From Allacma fusca (lineage: Eukaryota; Arthropoda; Collembola; Symphypleona; Sminthuridae): a stretch of 64,000 nucleotides of DNA. Below are positions 38,779 to 51,147 of this stretch, one piece after another. The position numbers and the translations under genes are program-made. The notes beneath the pieces were generated by a model. It did no database searches, was not told the origin of the DNA, and saw nothing but the letters and a program-made list of their open reading frames with translations. Within the stretch, counting starts at the first letter, position 1, and the number at the start of each line of letters is the position of its first letter. The stretch covers positions 43,813,632 through 43,877,631 of the forward strand of contig OX359246.1 of assembly GCA_947179485.1 (NCBI GenBank). Reading direction: 5' to 3'.

Positions 38779-38848
38779 GTGTGTGTGTGTGTGTGTGTGA
38801 GTGTTTGTGTATGTCTATGTGTGTGTGTGTGTGTGTGTATGTGTGTGA
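38779..38848 (+). repeat. Compound (GT)n repeat
   Basis: Two GT runs separated by a TTTGTGTATGTCTAT-like spacer. Confidence 0.9.
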
Positions 38849-41390
38849 AGGAAAGCCTTAGTTGCTCCGAGCCCTCTCGGAGAGAGTGCATACTTTTCCT
38901 GAGCTGGATGGGATTGGATGAGTGAGAGGGTATTATACATAAAGTTAGCAAATCCATACTTATGACATTAAGTCTATGTGGCAGTAACAAAAGCCCCATT
39001 GTCTTTTTCCCAATGTTTTAATACCCACCAGGAGAGATTCATTTTGTGACATGAACCAATTATTCCTTGTCTTCTAAGACAATATATTTAGATACCTATG
39101 TATATGATTGTGATACAGTTTCTGCATAAGCATTCTATGTATGTACATATACATAAATCAGCTCTGGAATAATTCTGCTCATCCCTGTATATTCCCAGTG
39201 CTTATTTCATTAGACCCCTTTCCCTACAGGATACTGCCTCTATACATATCCCAAGAGTAGAGTAATAATTGTCTGTAATTATGAGTATATTTTTAGTATA
39301 TATACTAGTAACAGTTTTTCTACATGAACCTCGGAAAGCCCCCCTTTTTACAAACTCCCAATTTTTTTTCATGTAAAATAATTTGATACTCAAAATTTAA
39401 TTAGCGTTCCAGAGGGAAATATTCCAAATGTTTTATATCGGATTTCAATTTGTAGCAAAGGGAAATAAATATGTGAAGGATTCAGAATTATATTACAATT
39501 TTGGGAAGAATTTTTATTAATTGTCCCAAGAATGTTAACAAATAATCGCTGGACTAATTTCCCTGGAATTGCATTCCCAGGCCAGATCCTTTCTTGTATT
39601 TCCCATAGATGAGAATCCTCTCGTGAAAATGATTTCATGCATGGATGTTTTCAAGGATACAAATAATTATTCCAATTTTGAAGTCATACCCATGCCCGTA
39701 TATCCAAGCAAGGCTCTTATTGTTAGGAGGATTTGTTGGAGGAAATTGAATTTGGAAATCATTACCCATGGAAATTTAATTACTTACAATTAGCGGAATC
39801 CATCATTACTTTACGGCCTCATTTTCGGCTAGAGATCAATTTCTAACAATTTGAATATGGAATTTAAGTACAATTGCCTGCAACCACACTGTATTGAATT
39901 TCCACGCTTGTCCTTTGACGAGTCCCGTCCTCCTGTGAGTGAGATACAAAAATGTTCACTTGCCAAATGGATCCAGGAATCCTCCAAAATCCAAAACAAT
40001 TTTCCTCAACAATAGAACCATAAGAGTTTAAACCTGCAAATTCTAGAAAATTAACATTTTTGTCCCACATATTTTTTGGAGTTGCCATTTACGAACGTAA
40101 GCTACAGTGTGCTCTAGTTCCTAGAGACAATTCAAGAGCAAGTTCTCCACAGGAGTAAAGATATTTGAACATTTCTCCGTTTACCCTAAAGTTAATTTTT
40201 GCTCTTACAAAAGACCTTGCCCGTATAACAATCAACTTTCGATACTTTTAAATGGGGATTTTATAAAATTCTCATTTAAATCTAACCTTATGAAAAATGC
40301 TGCTACTACAAAGGTATATCCCTTATAGCAATAGAGTTCATTGTACCCCAACCACGCAGAGCATTAAAGCAGGCAGTTATTAGAAGTTAAAGCTCACGTG
40401 GCTCTATGTGCTCTGAATTGATTGTTAAATTTAAAATTCAGGGAACAAAGCCCCCTCCCACATGCCCTGACTACGAGCAAGAGGTTCTCTAATTTCGAAG
40501 AAGAAGAAGAATAGAGAAAATAATTATTGTTAATTACAAAAGTGGAATCAAATTCGATCAGAGTGTGTTTTTCAAGGCGTGCGGACTTAAATATCACTGC
40601 ACAATTAATTCATTATATCGTCCTATTGTGGAGCCCAATAATTAAATGGAGTAATTACATAACTATATGTACATAGCTAGAGATAGTTAATACGGGTCTC
40701 ATTGTCAGAAAATGCTTTCTCATATGAGACACACTACACTGGAATCATACACACTCACACTCACACACTCCAACAACAATAATAATTAGTGCTCACCCAA
40801 GCAAAAAAGTCTCAGAGTCATTGCAGTACAATGACGAAACATGATCCACGGAAGGGACATTAAAGTCTTGCATTCCTGTGTAGATACACGTCTATGTGTA
40901 GATACTCACTCGTACTACTGGATCCTATGGGTGTACATACTTAAATGTCTCTCGTACTACTAAAATTATACAAGTGTCGTAATCTACTGATATTCCTCAT
41001 TGTCATATTACATACAAGTAATTATATGTAGATAGATACGTGAAGTTTCTGCTTTGGGTGAGGTCTTGTAGGTTGGGATGGAAGCATGTCTTAGACTTCC
41101 ATATAACCCCCACAATTGATACATATGGGGTTAATTGTGTCACATTACTATCCCGAGCACGCCGACACGTATAGGCAGTAACTGTCCCTGAAATAATTGC
41201 CCGAGTACATGTCAGCCTTTTGTTTCGACTGTATTTTCTCCTTTGGCTTTCTCTGGAGTATGCACAGCAATTTCTACTATGACTGGGTTCCCCTCCCTCA
41301 AGCCCAATCAAAATATAGTAAAGGGATTCAGACTGTGTGTAAAAGGAACTTAATTAGATAAGTATTCTCAAACTGGAGTCTTAAGCAAAG

Positions 41391-41411
41391 CTCTCTCTCT
41401 CTCTCTCTCTC
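41391..41411 (+). repeat. (CT)10 microsatellite
   Basis: Uninterrupted CT run. Confidence 0.9.
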
Positions 41412-41709
41412 CCTGAAACCCTCAATCCAGTCATGGTGATATTAATGAGGGATTCTGGAATCAGTACAATAATTATTACAAATTTAAACTCCTTAGCATA
41501 TTCCCCCCACTCAATGGAAATACTACGAGAGACTTTCTCTGTAGCTACTGTAACAGTCAGACCTAGACTGGTGTCTTAAATCCAATAGTGCACCTACTCC
41601 GATAAAATTTTAATTCCCTTCCATTATTACTACCTGCTATTTACTACATGACTATAAATAAGCCTTTGGAAGTTTACAAAATGCTTCAAGTTTCCTTTGT
41701 TAATTTCAA

Positions 41710-41710
<1 letters not shown>

Positions 41711-41743
<33 letters not shown>

Positions 41744-41744
41744 T
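41711..41744 (+). repeat. (TC)n microsatellite
   Basis: TC run with one TT interruption. Confidence 0.9.
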
Positions 41745-42796
41745 TCACAAACACACATTTTACAGAAGGCAGTCAAGACATTATTAAGTCGGAGGTATCC
41801 CTTTAGAGCCTATCCTTAAAAAAATAATTATTATTGCACGCAAGAAACATTTCTATATCATTTAGCAATTGAAGTGCCTTGAAGACCATTATTGAATATA
41901 TATCGCTCGTTCAGGGGAGAAATGAGTCCCAGAGGTATCCATACAGCCCGATCTATCTCTATTTTTAAGGTGATTAAATTAGTTTAATGGATTAGGTAAC
42001 GGAAAATATCCATCAGCTTTGGAAACCAATGGAGTTCCCCGAGCCCACTAGTACTAACTGTATTTACAATAGACTTTTCCTTAAGTAGCTTATTATTTTG
42101 GGGTTTAAACTCTGTCTCTCCCAAGGTTGAAATAATTCTTGAGCCTTTGCTGTACCACTATTTACTACATGTTAGTATACGCACATGGTCTTATAGAATA
42201 GAATTTCTTTCCCCGAAAATTATTTACACTTTCCAAATGTCATGAACGTATGTAATTACATGTAGAAGCCCAGCACCTACATATGTAATTATACAAATGT
42301 AGATAATTATCACAAACTTCATGTCAAAGTGTATCCTTAATAATTGTGAGCACATTAAATTAATTATCAAATATCTACTGGGAATGTTCATTATTGTGCT
42401 TATTGTGAAGGGAAGATCCTAAAGAGTGCTTGTAACATCGATTCTGAGGAGATAATAAAAGAGTGGGATTGCTACGACCCATTATTTGTACAGGATTATT
42501 TAAATAGGGATGTGTGTATGTCCCACGTTTATTTAATTAAGACCCAATGGGAGACAATTTGCATGTAACAAAACTGTATGGGATGATAGGGTATAAGGAT
42601 TTCACACGTGATAAAAATGTGAGTATTTAACAAATCCCGTAATTATTTGCACATTGCAAATATAGTATCATTTTTCCTCTGAACCCCTATCTCCCATGTG
42701 ACTCATGCTCCGATACAGAGTTGGTTGGACGAGATTCCGGAAATCAACATAATCAGAACTAAATGTAATTATTGAAATCTATTTTGTATTTTTCAG

Positions 42797-43418
42797 GTGA
42801 GGACGAGCATAATGGTTTCGGAGGATTTCTCTCACTGTCAGCCAACCCCGTTGTTGGAGTTTGGAAAACAATTATTACTCCCTTGGGATTCCGTATTTTT
42901 GAGTGGACCTCAGAAAAATCAGTTGGGACTCCCAGCTGAAGATGTACTTGAGTGTGACTTGATTTCCGTGTTATTGTGGCAGCAGGCCTCATCATTGAGG
43001 AGCTTACAACAAAAGAGAGAAGTGGGATTAGCACCGGTCTCTGAAGCCCCAAGCGTGGTGTGAATTCCAAACAACCCGGCCATATCGACAATTTTAAGAG
43101 TCCGCTCACCTCCTCCCCATAATTATGTTCAGTCGTTAACTATTATATATATAATTATATATATAATACACACACACACACACTATATATATACATAGTT
43201 CAAACTTGTCCTTATAGTTATCTTCAAGTTGAGTTCTACATATAAAAAGTGATCATTTGTTGTGAGCAGAACGACGACGACGACGACGACGACAACGTGA
43301 AAATCTCTTAAAAGTTATATCTCCGATTTGTACATACATATATCCTCAGGAAAGAAAAAAATCCTATTTACAGTCAACTTTCCATCTATTACATACAAAG
43401 AAGAAAAAAAAGGGAAAA
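42797..43418 (+). other. KCNH2: Probable 5' leader exon of the ERG channel gene, with upstream ORFs
   Basis: A strong acceptor (TTTTGTATTTTTCAG) ends at 42796, and no donor is evident before the channel's ATG at 43419. The two probably belong to one exon with a 622-nt leader, whose earlier exon(s) lie upstream. The first 270 nt are less AT-rich than the flanks and contain an uORF from ATG 42812 to TGA 43061-43063 (83 codons). Two very short uORFs follow, starting near 42945 and 43123. An (ACG)n run lies at 43271-43293. The 5' boundary is inferred. The first 270 nt could instead be the last exon of another gene. Confidence 0.45.
43271..43293 (+). repeat. (ACG)7 trinucleotide repeat in the channel leader
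   Basis: Seven ACG units followed by AC, about 125 nt before the channel's ATG. It could vary in length between individuals. Confidence 0.9.
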
Positions 43419-43494
43419 ATGCCGATTCGAAAAGGTCATGTAGCTCCTCAGCACACTCTCATCGAATCTGTGATTCGGAAATTTGACAGTCAGA
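43419..43494 (+). CDS. KCNH2: ERG-type voltage-gated K+ channel (KCNH2/6/7, seizure), coding exon 1
   Basis: 76 nt encode 25 residues plus one base, starting MPIRKGHVAPQHT and ending IRKFDSQ. This is the N-terminal cap of ERG (Kv11) channels; the ELK and EAG subfamilies differ here. The ATG has A at -3. The donor is CAGA|GTAAGT at 43495, phase 1. The split codon joins to Asn26 in the next exon. In ERG channels the N-cap and PAS domain bind the channel core and slow deactivation. The exon length (76 nt) is, as I recall, the same as human KCNH2 exon 1, so the intron position is ancient. The remainder of the channel (S1-S6, cNBHD) lies beyond the window. Confidence 0.92.
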
Positions 43495-46400
43495 GTAAGT
43501 CCTTAATTTATTCTGATAATTTTTATGAACTTTTCCACAAAAATACGCTTCTTTCATCTGAACTTACATTCCTTGGAAATTTGTAACTTCCATCGAATCT
43601 ACCCTTGAAATATGTTCCTTCAATCCAACGTTCCACATTCAGATTAACATTTTCACAGGACAAAATTCCCTGCAGCCTGAAATTTGAGAAAGTAGCCATC
43701 AACTTTAACAATTCCATTTATTATGAGGACCTTTTCTCCTTTCAAGATCCCCTCTTCACAATTCCCACCAAAGTCTACAGTCCACAGCTACTGTTACATT
43801 TTACGTTGTAAGGAATATACAAGCGGAGCATTTTTTTTGGACAAGTTCCTTTCACAAGGAAAAAATGTATGTAGTGAAAAAAATACACAGGATCTATACA
43901 ATACTGTATGTAAGATACTCTTTTGGGCTGGAGAAGGAAAAACCTTTAGTCGAAGATTTTCAATTAAAATTCGGGAGCTGGGTTCTCCTCCTCAATTCTT
44001 CTCGGAATATTGAGGACGATTGTGTACCCTGGAGGATCCAATTATCTCGGATTCCAACTAACTATATTTTGAATCCTGTTTAGTAGAAGAGCGGAGCCTT
44101 AGTTTAAAAATGTTTACTTTTACAACCCCCCCCCTCCCCATCGTCTCCCCCAATTCCTTCTGCTCTTACTATTTTTTTTACTTAGCTCAATATACGTTAG
44201 GATGGGAAGGAGAGGGAAATTGCAAATAAACTTATTCCTACCTATTAGGGCCATGTAATAATAATTATTATTATTACCGTCCTAAATAATTATAAGAACT
44301 CAAAATCTACATCTGTGAGTCAGTAAGGAAGTCGCTATGCAAAGAAGCATTTTCCCAGACTGTATACGTTCCTATACAGATCTATCTACAGATGCATATT
44401 TTACTCAAGACTCACGATCTATATAAATCCCTCGGAATTTTTACAGTTCCTCTGTCAACATAGTCCGTAATGATTTCATTTCCTCCTCACATCCGCTTCG
44501 GACTACTAATGCCATTTTTTATCGGGATTTTTTTTTGATGTAATAAATCGATAAAGTTCTCGAGGAATTTCTTTACGCACACTGCTGCCAACCTTATCAA
44601 ATGGGCTCGTTACTCCCAATAATAATTATAAATGTGACAGTAAACAATTCAGAATTTAGGTTAGGGAAGGAATTAACTATTTGAAGTCACAACAGAGGTT
44701 TGGAGGGTTAGAAGATTGTGTTGGGTAGAGGTGAAGCATTAAAGGAAAATGCTTGGAATTCTTTTCCTTTTTTTTTTGTTGTTTTTCTTGTAAGTACAAC
44801 TCCAGATATTTTTTAGTGTAAAGGAGGGGGAAAAAATTAAACCTAGAAAATCTCAAGAGTTTTTTTTTCTGTTTGATCAATTCTCTTTGCTGAATTCTCT
44901 TGAGGAGTCAGCTCTTCCATGTATTTAATGTGGAAGGTCTTGAGACTCGTCAGCATGATTAAAAGGACGGAGTGAGTTTGCTGTGGATCCCGTGATAAGC
45001 ACATACAGTTGTGAGGAGGGGGGAGGGGGAGGGGAGAAACCTCAGAGATGGAATAACGATGTGGGTTTTTTTTTTCTTCCTACATACTCCAGCATTATTT
45101 GTCTCTCTTTGACTCCCGCCACGTATATTCCAATCTGACTACTGTATGGGTGCATTTGTAAAGAAGAGAAATTTCAGGAATATCAGCATAATTTCCTGAA
45201 CCGTTCAACCAGCCCTGTGTATGCTCTACCTTTCGGAGTTCCTCCTTGAAGAGATGCCCAGGAAGACGAAAAAAGCAATCGTTTACTTTCCTGAGGAGGG
45301 ATGTGAATCACCCAGGTGATTTGTCTGGGTCGGAGCTCTGGAACCAAATTATTTAAACTCAACTCAAGTACTGACTACATACATGGGGGACTCTCATAGT
45401 AAATTCTAGGAATCTCAATAGTTTCTCCTTTTGTCCCAGTTAATTCTTTCCCTTAGAAAAAAAGTTGAGAGAATTCTCTGGAATACATTTGTGTGTATTT
45501 ATTCCTTCCATGCCAAAAGATTTCTCACAAGATTTTGTTTTTATTCCTGCTGTGGAGTATAAACACTTATATAAATTCAAAGCTGATTATATGTGTAGAT
45601 AAAAATCTTCCTGTGTCTCTATATCCGTGGGGACTGTCATTCCTTTATATGGATTTTGATTGATAACAATAAGCAGTGGAAATCTAGAGGGAAATATTTT
45701 TAAAGGAGGAAGGATAAGAGTGGCCTTAAAAAGTCTTAAATCCCTTTTGAAGTCAACGTTCAGGACCTTGTAGTTTTCCCTTCTTGAGCTTCCTAAGTAG
45801 CTCCTTTTAGACTCTTATTGAAGTGAACTGCCATTATTGTGGGTAGGTATTAAATTAGGAGGGCCGAGCATGTATGTATGTAATTATATAAATATATAAG
45901 GGAGCTATACTGACAAGACAATCCCGAGGAGTCTGTATTTAATATAGCAGGGGAAAGTTCCCTATTGATTCTTTCCCCAGCCTGGTCTAGACCCCTGGAA
46001 CTTTCCCACACCACAACAACAAAGGGAAGTGATTGACTTACGTGCGAGTGAACTAACAACTTTATATTATGAATTGTCTTCAAGTTTTTCCAAAGAGGAA
46101 ACTAAGAAACAACTGTGGGGATGAGTGCATTCAGTATTTAATTATAAGAGTCGGGAGATAGAACTTTCCCTCTGTAATTACTTGTATGTATATGTACATA
46201 TCCCTATAAGGTACTACGTATAATATATGTACTTACGTCGATGAATTTCTTAGACCTAAGAAAGCTAAAACAATAGGTGCATCTATAGCTATCTACATAT
46301 ATATAATTACCTATAGGTTTAGGAACCCATGTATATTTTATTTACTTGTAGCTCCTTGTAAAACAATCCTGTAGACAGTTTCCCAATGGTCTAACACTTC

Positions 46401-46680
46401 CGTGGACAAAATAACATAAGACAGCGTTGAACTTGTCAGATACAGAAAATACTACAGTGGATTTAAGTATATTGTAACTCATTACCGCAATACATACCAT
46501 TAGGGGTCTGGATTGACATGTGCTTCTAAATAATTAATTCACACACATACATACATATGTACATACGTGTCAGTACACAGTGCACGTAGCAGTAGTGGCC
46601 CTATTACCGTGGTTGTAGACATAGCCCTAAAAAATAATATGTCTAGATTCAAATGTATTATTCAAATGTATTAGCACAGC

Positions 46681-47051
46681 TAGTGCTGGGACTGTTCCGG
46701 TCCGGGCCAAAATTTTGGTCTGGGCCGGTCTAAAAGTTTTGTAGATAAATATAACACAAGGAATGAATGCTGATTGGTGGATTTTTTTGTTCAAATAATT
46801 TACCGCCAGTAATGTTTGGTCCAAAAGGTCCAATCCGGACCGGTCCAAATGGTCTAATCCGGTCCGGTCAATTTTGGCCTGGTCCGACGAATGGACCAGG
46901 TCATTTATTTCTAATGTAGGAAATAAACTAAGGATCATGTTCCTTGGTCCGAGTGTGTGGATCAGACCATATGGACTGACCCTGCGCTTGAACCAGACCA
47001 GACCAGACCAGACCAAAAATCTGGGAACAGACCGAATCATCCCCAGCCCTA
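46681..47051. mobile_element. hAT-like MITE, 371 bp, with 8-bp target-site duplication
   Basis: Begins TAGTGCTGGGA and ends with CCCCAGCCCTA, an imperfect terminal inverted repeat. It is flanked by AGCACAGC (46673-46680) and ATCACAGC (47052-47059), which match at 7 of 8 bases; an 8-bp duplication is typical of hAT elements. The interior is built of GGTCCGG/GGTCCAAA units and a (CAGAC)n run near 46997-47013. It carries no transposase, so it is non-autonomous. Confidence 0.7.
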
Positions 47052-50000
47052 ATCACAGCCTATGTATCTAAAAGCATATTACTTTTGCTAGCGTGATGTT
47101 TTTCTAATAATTACAATGGACGAAAATATACACGACATTCTTGTTACAGAGTTCGACAACAAGGTCCGTCCAGTGTGGGGTATATCTAGAGGGTAAATAT
47201 AATTAAATACCTCCATCTAGAACTATGGGTTGAGTGAGGGCCACTCGGACTCTTGAATTTTCCATGAGGATAATCCCGCTACTGTATAAATGTACATACA
47301 TATAATACAAAAGTCATATAATAGCTTTTAGGAATTTAAGACATACACTCAATCCACACGCTATTAAACCATCCTGATCAGTATCATTCAACGTTTAAAA
47401 TTACTTGCTACATTTATAATGAACAGGTCTTTCCCTCCTGGAGCATTAATTCTACCCGTGTACAAACATATACATTACCAGGAGAGAGAAAAAAAATCCT
47501 TATAACCCCAGCGTACAAACAAAGTTGTGGGAAATGTACACTTTACCCGGCGCCTGATTCCATTGAGCTAAGTTCTAGTCAGCCAGCTAGTAAAGAGCTG
47601 TCAGCCCCGCACTTGTAATCAAGGATGTCTATATATGAGGAACTTCTTCCACTGGAAAAACGCTCGCTATGAAATCTGTAGAGGATTTGTGATATAACTT
47701 ATCCATAGATAGATAGATATTTACTTATTGGAGTTCCTCCTATATCCAGGATTATACTTCCTCGTGGGAACTCAATGCATTTGAATGAGGGACTGGATGA
47801 GTAGTGAGAGTACTCTGACTGTACAAGCCTCCCTATAAAGGTGTAGGTATTTTATACGACCCATGGTATCTATAGATACATACGTAGATATATAGATATG
47901 TATCTACATATGTACATGTGTACTCACGTAAACATACTGTGTGAGACGGAGAGGCTCGTTCTATTACGGACATGGCATTCCCCTGATGGTATTACCTAAC
48001 GTAGACATTACTTTGAATCATATGACTCATGCCTCATAAAAGTTAACAAGCTTTCTCCACAGGAAAAGCTACTAAAATGTAAGCTACTCCACCTCAGTTT
48101 CCATCCATTACCATTGTCTTCACTGCGTCTTGTCTACTTATGTACTCTCCATCTTTATTCGCCTCCACTATTTTTTGTTTTTTTTTTTACTACGAGCATT
48201 CCCCGAGACTTGGGGGAAGAGAAAACTAACTTTAGCATGTGTAATGGGAAGTAACAGGGCATTGGAGGGACCTTCTAAGTAGTGTAAAGCTACTTTTAAA
48301 CATGAGCCACTGGAGCTTATGTATATGTATACATATTGTGGGAAACATTGCCCTGTGAAATGCCCCAGTTTTTAATATTATGTGAGAGCATAAGTACAGA
48401 TAGAAATAGTAGTGCATATGTACATATGTACACCCAATGCTTGAACTTTACTTAGGAACAACCACATATAGGCTCTACCCATATATACAGAGAGTTGTTA
48501 GCATGTGAGGGAAGTTATGTACATAGGTGTGTGGGACGTAAACGTTCTATGGAAAATGTAACGCTCCCCGTATAAATATGTACATACATTGACATTAATG
48601 TGAAAGTAAATATGCAAAAGGAGTAGGTACAAGTTCTGGTCAGTGAGCCAAAGGCCCAGGTTGGAACAAGACCCACATCTACATATGTATGTACGAACAC
48701 TTAATTACATGTACTTGAGACGGGAGTGAGAAGTACGCCTGTAATAACTATTAATTTCCATTGAAGCCCCCCCCCCTATATGTAAGTACATGGCTCTCTT
48801 CCCCTTCATTAGGAAACTAGGGAACTTCAAACTGAATTTATAATGTTGTATTCAAGATGTACAGGGACTTTTCCCCATGTAAACCCATAGCCCATTTTGA
48901 GTAATAGCTCCGGGAGAAAATATAATTACCTTAGTCAAAAGACCTCCTTCCCAAATACACTTGATCGCCCTTGACTCCATAGAATTTTTATTTTTATTTC
49001 TTTTATAAGTACCTATTTATAAGTATCTACACTATATCAGCCCTTATACTGCCCGCTCCTTTCCTGGCGGGACCAGACCCGAGAGTAATTCCCAGGTGAA
49101 ATAATGCTCCAGTAACAACTTAATGAGAAGAGGATCCTCCAAAAATGAACCCATACTCCTCAAGTCTGATGTAATTTTCTCCCTCAAACTTTTATGACAA
49201 ACCAGAGACTTAATTTGCGGTCATTCCTACCCCCCTATCGTCCTTCCTCATCACCTGTCTCATGAGTAATTCTTCCAGCTGACTAAATGACACTCAGGGC
49301 CCACAAAACCTATATCCTTCCCCTTTCTTGTCTTACACAGAGACTACAAAATACACACAGGGATATCCCGTGAGGAGTTTGAATTATGTACGAGTCAAAC
49401 TACCTCTTCGTAGTCATTGCAGAAGCTCCCAGACCCTTGCGTGTCTGGACGGAATGCATGGCTGTGAATTGTTAAAAAGGGAGTTTTCTTCTGTCCCTCA
49501 CTATCCCTTCTAAGTATAGAATATATAGGACTACTTTCCCCCACCCGTGAAAACACTGTATTTACGGCTGATTCCATTGACAGATTTATTATGGTCCTAT
49601 GTGTATCTATGTATCTATGTATGCCTGTGTACAGACCCTCCGTCCTATGAAGTACCTGACAACGTTCCTTCTTTCCCTCTTTTGAAAATACATATAGTTA
49701 CAATAGTATGAGCCCATGCTAACATGTTGTGAGTCCTTACTGGAAGACGTCTAGCTGTGGAAGTACATATGTTAGTATTTGGCATGAAGGCAAGAAAAAT
49801 CCAATATTTTTGTTTCCTTTGGTTTCCCTCTCTCTCTCTCTCTCTTTCTCTATTGTGAGATTGTAATGATGTCAGGGTATATTTACAAGAGGCGGAGTTA
49901 AAAATGTGCACAGATGGGATGAGCGTACTTAGAATCATATGCAAAAAATGTAGGATCTATCTCCAGACAAAAGTTGTGTTTGTATGTATCCTCAAGGATT

Positions 50001-51100
50001 TTACAAGAGTTTTGGCTAAAATTTCCAAGAGAAATTTCTGGCCTGGAGGGAAAGCGGAAATGACGGGGCTATGGCGACTACAGTATGTACATATACAGTG
50101 GACTCTCCTTCTGAAATAGATGTCTGTAAACGGAACGATTTTATTTACAATCCCCAGCTTTTATTGGGAGCTAGTACTCACAAAAGGAGCATAGAACATT
50201 GTGCTAAATGATAATGTACTCAGATATGTAATTATTTCCTGCCCCTTGAAGGGAGGAAGAGAGGAAGGCTCGAAGGAGACTTTTATAATGAGAGGATACT
50301 GTACTGTATAAGTAGACTCTACATATACATATGTATGTACATATATAAGGGAATTGTAGATCCGTCTGGACTGCTTCTTTTGTTATCTTTTCCACTTGAC
50401 TGTACAATGACTGCCAGTTGTATTTTCCACTATCCTGGAGACTTTTCTTGAGTTAAGTTGAGTCCAGGATTTAGATAGATAATCAATTGAGCTGGGTTTT
50501 AGTACTGAATTATCACTCAATCCTCCCATAGTGAAGGCTTAGGGCTCTATGTATAGTGGTCCTCAGCTTATATGTATATGTACATACATGCATATGCACA
50601 CCGACTTTGAGCCCCGAGTTTTCCAAGGACTAGATTTTAGAAACACATGTACGTTAATACCACATAGTGTAGGAGATACAGACTATATATTGTGTATGTG
50701 GGGACTCAGTTCCTCTGGTTAGGAGAGATTGGGAAGGGAATGTAAACAGTTTTATGATCTTCCTGGGATCAAATCATCAATTTTGTTTGAGTTGGCAAAA
50801 CTACAATGTTTCCTTCTGGATTTGAATATCTTATAGTATTTGAGGATTTACGGATGAAATAAATCATTAAATAAATAATTTCGGCTGGTTGTACGGTTCA
50901 GGGGAAAGGCGTAATTAAATATGTGCGTATGTTAAACGGAAACCAAGACTATGGCTCGGAGTATATATATACATAATTATGTTATTATGCCTTCCTGCTC
51001 AGAGCCTCACAATTCCTATGGTACCTTTTAGTAGTGGTGGCGGAGCTTCATTGAGTTGTATATGGTTTCTAAGGTTTTTCCATTTCTCAGGAAAGGAACG

Positions 51101-51131
<31 letters not shown>

Positions 51132-51147
51132 GGAGAAAGAGAGAGGA
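51101..51147 (+). repeat. (GA)n-rich repeat in intron 1
   Basis: (GA)12 followed by degenerate GAAAGA/GGGAGA units. Confidence 0.9.

Larger units (their letters stand above)
15556..42796. other. About 27 kb without a supportable coding exon
   Basis: Either intergenic DNA or, in part, 5' UTR introns of the potassium-channel gene that begins at 42.8 kb. All open frames are short and lack recognisable domains, and many overlap microsatellites. Structured contents are entered separately: GA/CT, CA/GT and trinucleotide tracts, a CT-rich stretch at 21.2-21.7 kb, tandem repeats at 30.4-30.95 kb and a fold-back element at 31.35-31.98 kb. Outside these I see only AT-rich DNA with scattered TACATATGTA and GTAATTAC motifs. 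Confidence 0.55.

Noticed and set aside
42759..43109. 116-codon minus-strand frame opposite the channel leader
   Set aside because: No recognisable domain; best explained by lower AT content of the leader exon on the other strand.
46627..47040. 137-codon minus-strand frame
   Set aside because: It lies almost entirely in the non-autonomous hAT-like MITE and reflects its GGTCC/CCAGA blocks, not a gene.
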